64,000 nt of DNA, from assembly GCF_016907775.1 (NCBI RefSeq), contig NZ_JAFBCO010000001.1, positions 1,922,001 through 1,986,000 on the forward strand, given 5' to 3'. This document shows, piece by piece, positions 18,468-27,102 of this stretch. The notes under the pieces were generated by a model that saw nothing but the letters and a program-made list of their open reading frames with translations, was not told where the DNA came from and made no database searches. Position numbers and translations under genes: made by a program. Position 1 is the first letter of the stretch. The number at the start of each line of letters is the position of its first letter. This DNA comes from Pseudoglutamicibacter cumminsii. Lineage in GTDB: Bacteria > Actinomycetota > Actinomycetes > Actinomycetales > Micrococcaceae.

Positions 18468-20000
18468 TTAGGTTCCGGAATCAGCTTGGACGTCCTCGTC
18501 GACCCAGTCGAAGCTGCGGTGCACGGCTTTACGCCAGATGCGTTTCTTGCGTTCAACTTTCTCCTTCTCCATCGAGCGGGTGAAGGTGCGTTCAAGTTGC
18601 CAGTTCTGTTCGATTTCTTCCAGCGAGCCCCATACGCCAACGGCGAGCCCGGCGGCATAGGCTGCCCCGAGCGCGGTGGTTTCGGTGACTGCTGGTCGTA
18701 CAACGTCCACGCCGAGAAGGTCGGCTTGGAACTGCATGAGCACGTTGTTGGCGACCATCCCGCCGTCTACGCGTAGCTCGGTGAGCTGACCGTCGACGTC
18801 TTCCTCTGCCGCATCGAAAACGTCTGCGGTCTGGAATGCGGTTGCTTCCAGGACGGCGCGGGCGATGTGTTCGCGGGTCACGTAGCGGGTCAGCCCGGTC
18901 ATGACTCCGCGGGCTTCGGGTTGCCACCACGGGGCGTAAAGTCCAGAGAAAGCCGGAACGATGTAGCAGCCGCCCGAGTCTTCAACTTGGCTTGCAAGCT
19001 CCTCGATTTTAGGGGCGTGGTCGAACATCTTGAGGTTGTCGCGTAGCCACTGAACGAGCGATCCGGCTACAGCGATTGAGCCTTCGAGCGCGTATACGGG
19101 TTCTTCACCGTCGAGCTGGTAAGCGACCGTCGTGAGTAGTCCTTTGGTGCTGCGCGCTGGCGTGGTTCCGGTGTTGTACATGACAAAGCACCCGGTTCCG
19201 TATGTGTTTTTGGCTTGGCCTGGTTTGAAGGCGGCTTGGCCGAAGAGTGCGGCTTGTTGGTCGCCCAGGATTCCCGCGATGGGCAGGTCTGCGCCCGGTT
19301 GGTTCTCGCTGATGTGGCCGATGTGGCCGGAGGAGCTCACGATGCGGGGCAACATGGAAGCTGGAATGTTGAAGTCAGCGAGGATGCTGGGTTCCCACTC
19401 TTGCTTGCGCAGGTTCATGAGCAGGGTTCGCGATGCGTTGGTTACGTCGGTGACGTGGAGCCCGCCGTTGGTTCCTCCGGTGAGGTTCCAGATGACCCAG
19501 GAGTCCATGGTTCCGGCGAGTAGTTCGCCCGCGTCGGCTCGCCGTTGAAGTTCTGGATCGCTGTCGAGGATCCAGCGGAGCTTGGTCGCCGAGAAGTAGG
19601 TTGCAAGCGGCAGGCCGGTGATCTCGCGGTAGCGGTCGAGTCCGCCGTCTTCTTCCATTTCGTCAACGATGCGCTGGGTGCGGGCGTCTTGCCACACGAT
19701 GGCTGGGGCTACCGGCTCGCCAGTTGCCGCGTCCCAAACGACGACGGTTTCGCGCTGGTTGGTGATGCCGATCCCCTGCACAGCACTGGCTCGGTCTCCG
19801 AGAGTTTCGAGCAGTTCGGCCAGAACGGCGGTGACGTTGTCGCGGATTTCGCTTGCATCGTGTTCGACCCAGCCGGGGCGTGGGAAGTGTTGCTCATGTT
19901 CACGCTGGGCGACAGCTTGTTGCTGACCGTGCTCATCGAAGGCAATAGCCCGGGAGGATGTGGTTCCTTGATCGATCGCCACGATCAGTTTCTGCGTCAT
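18468..20000 (-). CDS. glpK: Glycerol kinase
   Basis: FGGY-family kinase that phosphorylates glycerol to sn-glycerol 3-phosphate. The start ATG at 19998-20000 was chosen because MTQKLIVAIDQGTTSSRA is the invariant N-terminus and GAGGG lies just upstream; an upstream extension to 20102 has no homology. Motifs include WQDARTQ, NTYGTGCFVMYNTG, the APWWQPEARG segment and LRVDGGMVANN. 510 residues is normal. No glpF permease gene is adjacent; glpD, the next enzyme, lies 4.3 kb away beyond the nad cluster. It diverges from nrtR. Confidence 0.96.
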   Translation of the reverse strand: MTQKLIVAIDQGTTSSRAIAFDEHGQQQAVAQREHEQHFPRPGWVEHDASEIRDNVTAVLAELLETLGDRASAVQGIGITNQRETVVVWDAATGEPVAPAIVWQDARTQRIVDEMEEDGGLDRYREITGLPLATYFSATKLRWILDSDPELQRRADAGELLAGTMDSWVIWNLTGGTNGGLHVTDVTNASRTLLMNLRKQEWEPSILADFNIPASMLPRIVSSSGHIGHISENQPGADLPIAGILGDQQAALFGQAAFKPGQAKNTYGTGCFVMYNTGTTPARSTKGLLTTVAYQLDGEEPVYALEGSIAVAGSLVQWLRDNLKMFDHAPKIEELASQVEDSGGCYIVPAFSGLYAPWWQPEARGVMTGLTRYVTREHIARAVLEATAFQTADVFDAAEEDVDGQLTELRVDGGMVANNVLMQFQADLLGVDVVRPAVTETTALGAAYAAGLAVGVWGSLEEIEQNWQLERTFTRSMEKEKVERKKRIWRKAVHRSFDWVDEDVQADSGT

Positions 20001-20105
20001 GGAGCCCTCGATGGTGTGCGTGGTTGGCGGATGAGTCTCACAGCATCGTAGCGAGCGTGCAGGCTGAGCGCGATGTCCGGCACGCTCAGCCGGGGATCGC
20101 ATCCC

Positions 20106-20126
20106 TTATTGTCTTGCTGACAATAA
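20106..20126 (+). promoter_or_regulatory. Candidate NrtR operator
   Basis: TTATTGTC (20106-20113) and GACAATAA (20119-20126) form a perfect 8-bp inverted repeat with a TTGCT spacer, 21 bp in all. It lies 18 bp upstream of nrtR and covers the -35 box. NrtR-type regulators are known to use roughly 21-bp palindromes upstream of NAD genes; the assignment to this regulator is inference from position. Confidence 0.78.
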
Positions 20127-20137
20127 CTAGGTACAGT
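20109..20137 (+). promoter_or_regulatory. nrtR promoter, leaderless start
   Basis: TTGTCT (20109-20114), a 17-bp spacer and TACAGT (20132-20137) form a SigA-type promoter. The ATG at 20145 is 7 nt past the -10, and no Shine-Dalgarno is present, so transcription would start on the initiation codon. The palindrome overlaps the -35, giving simple repression by steric block. Confidence 0.65.
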
Positions 20138-20144
20138 CGCTTCT

Positions 20145-20888
20145 ATGCACCGGTGGGCCAACGTCACTGAACGCCAGAACCTCCAGCCAGAGCTGGCGGT
20201 CTCCGTCATCGTTTTCGGCTTCAGAAAAAGCCAACCAACCTCGCCTCTGCCCTACCGCATCGTGATTCCCCTCGTCGAACGAATCCGGGAACCTTTCCGT
20301 GGCCGTTACGCGCTTCCAGGCGGGCCGCTCCAGCCGGCTCTATCCCTCGATGAGTCTGCGGCGCTCACGTTCAAGAATGCGGCCGGCCTAAACGGTTATC
20401 AGCCGGAACAGATGCACACGTTCGGTGGCCTGCACCGCACTCCTGAGCAGAACGAACCCTCCCCCGGGCTCCGAGTCGTCACGGTCGCCTACTGGAGCCT
20501 GCTCCAGGTAACTGACCTCGATGCGGGGCAACAGGTCGCCGAGTCCGATCCCTATCTCAGTTGGTGGGACATCGATGACCTCCCGGATATGGCGTTCGAC
20601 CACCGGCACATCATCGACCAAGCCCGTGAAACCCTGCGGAACGTGCAGCTGGAGGATCTTGCGCAGGCGAGCCTGCCGTCGAAATTCGTCCTCGCTGACC
20701 TGCGAGAGCTTGCCGAAACCATCCAAGGCCACCGCCTAGATCCCGGAAACTTTCAACGCACCATCAAAAACCATCCGCGCATCAAACCCACCGAAGAATT
20801 CCTCGAAGGAACTAAGCACCGGCCGCCGCGGCTTTACACCCTCGAAACAACGGAAGCGCCCGAAACAACGGAAGTGAACCATGACTGA
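20145..20888 (+). CDS. nrtR: NrtR/NdnR-type Nudix-related transcriptional regulator of NAD synthesis
   Basis: 247 residues: an N-terminal Nudix fold (about 15-150) and a C-terminal winged-helix region (about 165-235: SKFVLADLRELAETI, then PGNFQRTIKNHPRIKP). The Nudix box position (about 57-82) keeps LPGG and a following AAGL but lacks the catalytic REXXEE core, as expected for a ligand-sensing rather than hydrolytic protein. NrtR proteins bind ADP-ribose or NAD-related ligands and repress NAD genes. Its stop overlaps the nadA start by 8 nt. The order regulator-nadA-nadC-nadS matches the ndnR operon known in Corynebacterium glutamicum. Confidence 0.88.
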   Translation: MHRWANVTERQNLQPELAVSVIVFGFRKSQPTSPLPYRIVIPLVERIREPFRGRYALPGGPLQPALSLDESAALTFKNAAGLNGYQPEQMHTFGGLHRTPEQNEPSPGLRVVTVAYWSLLQVTDLDAGQQVAESDPYLSWWDIDDLPDMAFDHRHIIDQARETLRNVQLEDLAQASLPSKFVLADLRELAETIQGHRLDPGNFQRTIKNHPRIKPTEEFLEGTKHRPPRLYTLETTEAPETTEVNHD

Positions 20889-22179
20889 TCTGCCTATGCC
20901 AACTATCCGCCGCGATGTACTCACGCCAGACATGCTCGCCGCAAGCTCGTGCTCGACGGGGCTCGTGGCGGCTCCATGGACGATCGACCAACAGGGCCCG
21001 GCGTATGGTCCCGGCGCCTCCGAGTCCGACCAGATTCCGGTCAACGCGCCGGTTCAGGGCAGCATCCCAGAGGAGTACCGCAAAGCGAGCGGTGGTGAGT
21101 TGCACGAGCGGATCGCGAGCGCCAAGGCCACGCTGGGCGACCGCGTTGTGGTGCTTGGACACTTCTATCAGCGTGATGAGATCGTGCAGCACGCTGACTT
21201 CCTCGGCGACTCATTCCAGCTCGCGCGCGCGGCACTGACTAAGCAAGACGCCGAATACATCGTCTTCTGCGGCGTGCACTTCATGGCGGAAACCGCGGAT
21301 ATCCTCTCCAAGCCCGGGCAGGCTGTCGTGTTGCCAAACCTCGCGGCAGGATGCTCGATGGCGGACATGGCGGACGTCGCAGGCGTAGAGGATTGCTGGG
21401 AGCAGCTGACCGACGTTTTGGGTGATCTGAGCACGCCGGATGAGACCGGCAAAATGCAGGTGATGCCGATTACCTACATGAACTCCTCTGCTGCATTGAA
21501 GGCGTTCGTGGGCCGTCACGGTGGCGTGGTGTGTACGTCCTCGAACGCTGAGGTGGTGCTGGAGAAGGCTTTTGAGAAGGCGCACCGGGTCCTGTTCTTC
21601 CCTGATCAGCATTTGGGCCGCAACACGGGACGCGCGATGGGGATTGGGTTGGACCGGATGCCGATGTGGAAACCGAATCATTCGTTGGGTGGTTACGGCA
21701 ATACGGCCGACTCGCTCCGGGATTCGAAGGTCATTCTGTGGCACGGTTTCTGCTCGGTGCATGAGCGGTTCACGGTCGAACAGGTTGAGGCGGCGCGTTC
21801 CGCGTTCCCGAACGTGCGGGTTATCGCTCACCCCGAATGCCCCATGGAAGTTATCGATGCCGCAGATGAAGCGGGTTCGACCGACTACATCCAGCGCGCG
21901 GTGAAGTCCGCGGAGCCGGGAATGGTTTTCGCAATCGGAACCGAAATCACGATGGTCAACCGGCTCGCACAGCAGCATCCGGAACACACCATTTTCTGCC
22001 TGGACCCGGTCGTGTGCCCGTGCTCGACGATGTACCGCATCCACCCGGCCTATCTCGCGTGGGTTTTGGAGGAGCTCGTCGCAGGCCGCGTTGTGAACCA
22101 GATTTCGGTTCCAGCGGATCAGGCACGCGACGCGAAGCTCGCTCTTGACCGCATGCTCGAAGCCGCTCCGCGTAAGTAA
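20881..22179 (+). CDS. nadA: Quinolinate synthase (4Fe-4S)
   Basis: Condenses iminoaspartate with dihydroxyacetone phosphate to quinolinate. 432 residues, with the motif VVLGHFYQRDEIVQHADFLGDS and three cysteines in the family's cluster-ligand contexts: LAAGCSMADMA (about residue 157), GFCSVHERF (about 291) and VVCPCSTMYRIHPAYL (about 379). The N-terminal 65 residues are a family-variable extension. No nadB aspartate oxidase gene is in the window, so the iminoaspartate source is elsewhere. It is translationally coupled to nrtR. Confidence 0.95.
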   Translation: MTDLPMPTIRRDVLTPDMLAASSCSTGLVAAPWTIDQQGPAYGPGASESDQIPVNAPVQGSIPEEYRKASGGELHERIASAKATLGDRVVVLGHFYQRDEIVQHADFLGDSFQLARAALTKQDAEYIVFCGVHFMAETADILSKPGQAVVLPNLAAGCSMADMADVAGVEDCWEQLTDVLGDLSTPDETGKMQVMPITYMNSSAALKAFVGRHGGVVCTSSNAEVVLEKAFEKAHRVLFFPDQHLGRNTGRAMGIGLDRMPMWKPNHSLGGYGNTADSLRDSKVILWHGFCSVHERFTVEQVEAARSAFPNVRVIAHPECPMEVIDAADEAGSTDYIQRAVKSAEPGMVFAIGTEITMVNRLAQQHPEHTIFCLDPVVCPCSTMYRIHPAYLAWVLEELVAGRVVNQISVPADQARDAKLALDRMLEAAPRK

Positions 22180-22211
22180 TCGCGCAGAACTAAGCACAGG
22201 GAGTGAATCGC

Positions 22212-23198
22212 TTGGCTTTTAATGACGATGCTGTAGCTGGCTTGCCGGCGGATGCTCGCCAGATAGTCGCGGGGGCTTTGGAAGAGGACGCCCCGTACGG
22301 GGACATCACGTGTCGCACGTTCGTTGATGCGGACTCGGTGATCGACGCTGTGGTGCGGGCCCGAGAGGCCGGGGTCATGGCTGGCGGCGAGGTCTTCGCC
22401 GAGGTCATGCGCCAGGCCGCTGATCGTGTTGGAACGCTGGCCGGGCGCGGCCGCGAAACTAGCGTCATCCAGGTGCGCCAGCTTGTTGCTGGTGGTGAGA
22501 CCTTCGATGCTGGCGATGTGCTGATCTCGGTTTCGGGGCCAGCGCACGCGGTTCTGCTCGGTGAACGCGTTGGCCTCAACCTTCTCCAGCGCATGTGTGC
22601 CATCGCTACCGTGACGCGCGCTTACGTTGACGCAGCGCAAGCGGGGCGGTCAAGCGGTGGTTTCGACGGCGTCGTGCGTGTTGCTGACACACGCAAGACC
22701 ACCCCGGGGCTACGCTCGCTCGAACGGCTTGCGGTGCGCTGCGGTGGCGGATTCAACCATCGATGGGGCTTGTCGGACGCCGTGATGCTTAAGGACAACC
22801 ACGTGAGCCTCTTGGGTGATGATGAGGAGCTGACCCGGAATCTGCTGCGGGGCAAGGAACGGCTGGGTCACACTACGCATTTCGAGGTCGAGGTGGATCA
22901 TCCGGACCAGATCGAGCCTGTGCTCGCGGCGGGCGTGGACACCATCATGCTCGACAACTTCGATAATGATGCGCTCGCTGCGGGCGTCCGGCAGGTAGCT
23001 GGCCGCGCGTATGTAGAAGCGAGCGGGAACGTGAACTTAGAAACCATCGGGGCTATTGCGGCGACGGGCGTCGATGTGATCTCGGTCGGCGCTTTGACGC
23101 ACGCGGTTTCGAACCTGGACCTCGGCCTGGATGCGGTGTTCGCGGATTCGGTCGGTGCTGACGCTGAATCGGATGGTGCCGGTGCTGTATCTGGATGA
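22212..23198 (+). CDS. nadC: Nicotinate-nucleotide diphosphorylase (carboxylating), QPRTase
   Basis: Converts quinolinate and PRPP to nicotinate mononucleotide. Conserved stretches include EDAPYGDIT, GERVGLNLLQRMCAIAT, ADTRKTTPGLRSLERLAVRCGGGFNHRWGLSDAVMLKDNH and the phosphate-binding ASGNVNLETIGAIAATGVDVISVGALTH. The start is ambiguous: GTG at 22203 directly touches AGGGAG, whereas the in-frame TTG at 22212 has that site 8-9 nt upstream and yields AFNDDAVAGLP after the initiator. The latter is preferred. The C-terminal tail (SVGADAESDGAGAVSG) overlaps the next gene. Confidence 0.94.
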   Translation: MAFNDDAVAGLPADARQIVAGALEEDAPYGDITCRTFVDADSVIDAVVRAREAGVMAGGEVFAEVMRQAADRVGTLAGRGRETSVIQVRQLVAGGETFDAGDVLISVSGPAHAVLLGERVGLNLLQRMCAIATVTRAYVDAAQAGRSSGGFDGVVRVADTRKTTPGLRSLERLAVRCGGGFNHRWGLSDAVMLKDNHVSLLGDDEELTRNLLRGKERLGHTTHFEVEVDHPDQIEPVLAAGVDTIMLDNFDNDALAAGVRQVAGRAYVEASGNVNLETIGAIAATGVDVISVGALTHAVSNLDLGLDAVFADSVGADAESDGAGAVSG

Positions 23199-24342
23199 GG
23201 CGGCCTCGGCGCCGCAGTCCGCTGAGTCGTTGCGGCACCACATCGCGTGGCTTCAGCAAGGAATCGGCAACCCGGCGAGCGTCCACGCGGCCGGTGCTTC
23301 GATGCGGTCCGGCCTTGTTTCTGCCCGTTCGCTCATTGCGCGAGGTCTCAAGGTTGCGGAGAGCTCTGTCGTGTTTACTTCGGGAGGGACTGAGGCGAAC
23401 GCGATGGCCGTCACGGGCCTCGCACGTGCCGCGCGTGACACCCAGCCGGAACGCACGCGAATCCTCGTTTCAGCCATCGAGCATTCCTCGGTCCTGACCC
23501 CGGCCCGGGATGTGGCCGTGCGTGAAGGTTTCTCTCTCGAGGAGATCCCGGTGAACTTCCGCGGGCTGCTCGACGTTGACGCTCTGGCCGCGATGCTCGA
23601 TGAGCGGGTCGCGTTAGTCGCCGTTATGGCTGTCAATAACGAGGTCGGCAGCGTGCAACCGATCGAGGCCGTGGCCCGGCTCGCGCGTGATACTGGTGCC
23701 GCTGTGGTGTGCGATGCTGTCGCGGCTCCGGTGCCGCTCATGCCGGGGCTGGTGGCTCACTGTGACGCTTTGACGTTTGCGGGTCATAAGTTCGGTGGGC
23801 CTACGGGAACTGGCGCGTTGGTTCTGGCCGGGAACGTTACGAATGCGCGCGGATTCGTACCGATGCTGCCGGGTTCGCAAGAGAACGGATTGCGGGCAGG
23901 AACGCCGAACGTTCCCGGCCTGATGGGTATGGCGGCTGCGTTCTCTGAGAAGCTCACGGCTGGTCCGGCGGAAGGAGAAACCCCTGCCGAACAACTTAAA
24001 CGCGTTGTCCGTGAGCACGCCGGTGACGAGGTTGTGGTGCTCGGCCCTGATACGCCTCAGGACAGCTCCCCCAGCATCGCAATGTTTCTTTTCCCGCGCG
24101 TCAACGGTGAGGCGATGCTGATTGAACTCGAACACCGCGGCGTCGTGTGCTCGAGCGGCTCGGCGTGCCACGCGGGATCAACCGAACCATCGCGCGTTCT
24201 CACTGCCATGGGGATCGGCGCGGCGCAGGCACGAACGTCCGTGCGCATGAGCATCGGCCGTCGACTCAGCCAGGAAGAGGAAGCGACCCTAGGTACCGCA
24301 GTTGCGGAGTCTCTCGCATCGCTTGTGCCTATGCCTGGCTAG
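23173..24342 (+). CDS. nadS: Cysteine desulfurase of the NAD operon (NifS-like)
   Basis: PLP-dependent enzyme that takes sulfur from cysteine, here probably for the NadA iron-sulfur cluster. 389 residues from the ATG at 23173 (MVPVLYLDEAASAP), with SVVFTSGGTEANAMAV, the PLP lysine in FAGHKFGGPTGTG (about K206) and the catalytic cysteine in GVVCSSGSACHAGS (about C326). The start lies 26 nt inside the nadC coding end in another frame. It ends 3 bp from the convergent glpD stop. Role in NadA maturation is inferred from the operon; general Fe-S supply is possible. Confidence 0.92.
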   Translation: MVPVLYLDEAASAPQSAESLRHHIAWLQQGIGNPASVHAAGASMRSGLVSARSLIARGLKVAESSVVFTSGGTEANAMAVTGLARAARDTQPERTRILVSAIEHSSVLTPARDVAVREGFSLEEIPVNFRGLLDVDALAAMLDERVALVAVMAVNNEVGSVQPIEAVARLARDTGAAVVCDAVAAPVPLMPGLVAHCDALTFAGHKFGGPTGTGALVLAGNVTNARGFVPMLPGSQENGLRAGTPNVPGLMGMAAAFSEKLTAGPAEGETPAEQLKRVVREHAGDEVVVLGPDTPQDSSPSIAMFLFPRVNGEAMLIELEHRGVVCSSGSACHAGSTEPSRVLTAMGIGAAQARTSVRMSIGRRLSQEEEATLGTAVAESLASLVPMPG

Positions 24343-24345
24343 CCT

Positions 24346-26073
24346 TCAGCAGCTCATCGATTTCAGGAGCGCTTCGACCTCGCTGACCACCGCATCGTTC
24401 GCTTCTCCGTTGAAGCGCAGGTTGGTGCGTCGCCGCAGGATGTCTTCGGCGCTCGTGGCGTGTTCGCGCTGAGCCATCCACGCGACCTCTCCCCTGAGGA
24501 GCCCACGCGCGTGGGTCAACGGTTGCGTCGCATCGGGATCCGCCCCTGTGCCGATGAGCTCCGCGATGAACTCTGCCACCTCGTTCGCGTAGGAACCGTA
24601 GCGTTCAACCAGCGCTGGTGCGTACTCGCCCACGACCTTCTCGCAATCCTCGGTGGGATCGTATCGGCGGATCATTCCTTTGACGTCCCTGCCGCGGGTT
24701 GTTTTCGTGCGCTCGCGGTCAAGGTGATCGAGGACGTGGTCGCTCAGTTGCTCCCCGACCGCGCGGAACGTCGTGAACTTCCCGCCCACAAGGCACATGA
24801 GCGGGATTCCGCCGCGGGTTGAGCCGGAGGCATGGTTCAGGTGCACGATGTGGTGGTCGCGTGTGATCGCGCCGGTTGCGTTGGCGTTGGATCGCGGCAA
24901 AGGCCGCACGCCGGCGAACGTGTGCACGACGTGTTCCCTCGTGATCGGGATGTTCGGGAACATGTCTTGCACCAGATCGAGCAAGTAGTCGTATTCCTCG
25001 TCCGAGCACTCGGGTACTTCCCCAGCCTGGGCCGGTAGGTCCGTCGTGCCGACGAGCACGCGGTCCGCGAGCGGGCAGATCAGCACAATCCGGCCGTCTT
25101 TATGTTCGAAGAGAATCTCGCCGCCGCGGCACGCCTCAAGCAGTGCCGGATGGTTGAGCACGAGGTGCGCACCCTTGGTGCCGCCCATGAAATTCGTTTC
25201 GTGACCGAGCGCGCGGTTGGTGAGGTCAACCCAGTTGCCGGACGTGTTGATGATGATGCGGGGCTTGACCTCGATGTCGCGTCCAGTGAGCTGATCGGTC
25301 AGCGTTACAGCGCCAGACGTACCCGTGCCGGACTCGTGACCAGTCACCCCAAGCTGGTTCGCAACGCGGGCCCCGTAATCCTCGGCCTCGCTCAACAGAT
25401 CGATGATGAGGCGCTCAGGGCTTTCTACCTGGGCGTCCTGATACTGAGCGACGTAACGCGTGTCGGGCCGCAGTTCCGGGAATGCGCGCCGCACGGCCTT
25501 GCGACCCATCAGGAACGAGTGGCGCTTGAGGCCGGCGGCTTTCCTCGTCGCCCTCGAATACGCGTCGTAGAGCATAAGCCCAGCTTTGATCATGAGGGCA
25601 CCGCGCTCGGCCGGAGCACCTTGGTAATCCTTGATGAGGAAGCGCAGCGGAGCGTTCATGATGCCCGTGAAAGTTGTCCGCAGCGGCACGAAGGTTGGTA
25701 GCGGGCGCACACGGTGAGCGGCATGGTGAAGCAGGCGGTTGCGTTCCTGCACCGACTCTTTGACCAGCCGGAACTCGCCGTACTCGAGGTAGCGGATTCC
25801 GCCGTGGATCATGTGGCTGGATGCCCCGCTCGCACCGTAAGCGAAGTCGTTGGCTTCAGCGAGCACAACGTCAACGCCTTGAAGCGCTAGCTCACGAGCC
25901 GTTGCGGCTCCGTTGATTCCGCCGCCGATAATCAAGACATCGGTTTCTGGCCGCTCAGCGATCCGGGTGATCGATTCGCGAATGATCGATTCGCGAACCG
26001 CCGGAGCGCCATCAGCTGTCTTCTTGTCTGAACGCATACCGACCATCTTGCCGGTGTGAACTTCAAGTAACAA
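24346..26073 (-). CDS. glpD: Aerobic glycerol-3-phosphate dehydrogenase
   Basis: FAD enzyme of the inner membrane face that oxidises glycerol 3-phosphate to dihydroxyacetone phosphate and feeds electrons to quinone. The Rossmann motif VLIIGGGINGAATARELALQG is near residues 47-67, followed by GASSHMIHGGIRYLE, GVRPLPRSN and ITRDHHIVHL. The start is uncertain: TTG 26073, ATG 26046 and ATG 26037 are in frame and none has a good ribosome-binding site. The last would give 563 residues, closer to family length. A perfect 15-bp tandem duplication lies in its 5' region. Confidence 0.95.
   Translation of the reverse strand: MLLEVHTGKMVGMRSDKKTADGAPAVRESIIRESITRIAERPETDVLIIGGGINGAATARELALQGVDVVLAEANDFAYGASGASSHMIHGGIRYLEYGEFRLVKESVQERNRLLHHAAHRVRPLPTFVPLRTTFTGIMNAPLRFLIKDYQGAPAERGALMIKAGLMLYDAYSRATRKAAGLKRHSFLMGRKAVRRAFPELRPDTRYVAQYQDAQVESPERLIIDLLSEAEDYGARVANQLGVTGHESGTGTSGAVTLTDQLTGRDIEVKPRIIINTSGNWVDLTNRALGHETNFMGGTKGAHLVLNHPALLEACRGGEILFEHKDGRIVLICPLADRVLVGTTDLPAQAGEVPECSDEEYDYLLDLVQDMFPNIPITREHVVHTFAGVRPLPRSNANATGAITRDHHIVHLNHASGSTRGGIPLMCLVGGKFTTFRAVGEQLSDHVLDHLDRERTKTTRGRDVKGMIRRYDPTEDCEKVVGEYAPALVERYGSYANEVAEFIAELIGTGADPDATQPLTHARGLLRGEVAWMAQREHATSAEDILRRRTNLRFNGEANDAVVSEVEALLKSMSC
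25968..25997 (-). repeat. Perfect 15-bp tandem duplication in glpD
   Basis: TGATCGATTCGCGAA occurs twice back to back (25968-25982, 25983-25997). It is in frame and produces the duplicated RESI.RESIT stretch upstream of the FAD-binding motif. Confidence 0.93.
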
Positions 26074-26127
26074 GCACGACCCGGCATAAAACCGCGATTA
26101 CGCCTGCTTGTCACCTAAGGTTAAAGC

Positions 26128-27102
26128 GTGAGTAAGGACAGCATCGCGAAGCACCCGTATCCGGCCTCAATCCCGCTTGCCGAGCGGCCGCTCGACGATG
26201 ACCGGGACTCGCTGTACTTCGATCTCAACGTCCATGGATCGCGGATGCGCACGTGGGTCTACCCTGCCGTGAAAGCCACCTCCAGCACCCGAACGTTCCT
26301 CGCGATCCACGGTTTCCGCGGAGACCACCACGGCTTGCGTCGCGTGATCAACGCGATGCCAGAACACACGTGGGTCGTGCCTGATCTCCCCGGCTACGGC
26401 GTCTCCACGCCGTTCGGCAGCAGCCATGTTCACGACGACAGCCAAGCTCGACACACGGCGCACGGCTTCCATGCGGTGATCGATGCGCTCATCGACGTCC
26501 TCGAACTCAGCCCTGACACCGTTCTGCTCGGGCACTCGTTCGGTTCCGTCGTGACATCGACGTACATGGCGGCCAAGCCTGGACGTTTTGCGCGCCTCAT
26601 TCTTGTCAACCCGATCTCCGAGCCGCCACTCGCCGGCCGCCACATCGTGCTGACCCAAGCCACTCGCCTGCTCTACGAGCTCGGAACCCGCGTTCCAGCC
26701 CGTTGGCGCACCGCGGTCCTCAGCTCGCCAGCGCTCGTCGACGGCGCAACCATCACCATGACTACAAGCAAAGACCGCGCAACGCGCGACTACATCCGCC
26801 ACCAGCATCGGGCATATATGAGCGGCTTCGCAAGCCCGGAAGTGCTGCTGGAAACCTATGAGTCCTCGGTTCGTACCACGGTGCTCGATGCGGCGGCAGA
26901 TGTCGATGCGCCCACGCTACTGATTGCAGGGGCTGGAGATCCGCTGGGCACAGTCGCAAGCCAGACCGCGCTTGAAGCGCTCTTCCCGAACGCCCGGCTG
27001 GTCATGATCCCTCGCGTCGGGCATTTGATCCACTACGAGACGCCACAAACTGCGGCGCAGGCAATGAGGGATTGGCTGTCAGGCTCGCCTACAGCTCGCT
27101 AG
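26128..27102 (+). CDS. Alpha/beta-fold hydrolase
   Basis: 324 residues with FLAIHGFRGDHHGLR (oxyanion region), the nucleophile elbow LGHSFGSV (Ser about 137), an acid candidate in LLIAGAGDPLG (about 272) and the catalytic His in RVGHLIHYETP (about 302). A cap-like insertion lies between (about 175-240). This gives a serine hydrolase of unknown substrate, cytoplasmic as no signal peptide is visible. The GTG start has TAAGGT six nt before it and no Shine-Dalgarno, suggesting a leaderless message. Its 3' end overlaps the convergent priA by 14 bp. Confidence 0.88.
   Translation: MSKDSIAKHPYPASIPLAERPLDDDRDSLYFDLNVHGSRMRTWVYPAVKATSSTRTFLAIHGFRGDHHGLRRVINAMPEHTWVVPDLPGYGVSTPFGSSHVHDDSQARHTAHGFHAVIDALIDVLELSPDTVLLGHSFGSVVTSTYMAAKPGRFARLILVNPISEPPLAGRHIVLTQATRLLYELGTRVPARWRTAVLSSPALVDGATITMTTSKDRATRDYIRHQHRAYMSGFASPEVLLETYESSVRTTVLDAAADVDAPTLLIAGAGDPLGTVASQTALEALFPNARLVMIPRVGHLIHYETPQTAAQAMRDWLSGSPTAR

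Noticed and set aside
20001-20102. N-terminal extension of glpK to 20102
   Set aside because: The added 34 residues are Arg/Pro/Cys-rich without homology, and the canonical GlpK N-terminus starts at 20000 after a GAGGG site.
20145-24342. The nad cluster as a horizontally acquired island
   Set aside because: Base composition and codon use look like the neighbours, and the same gene order is known in other actinobacteria.
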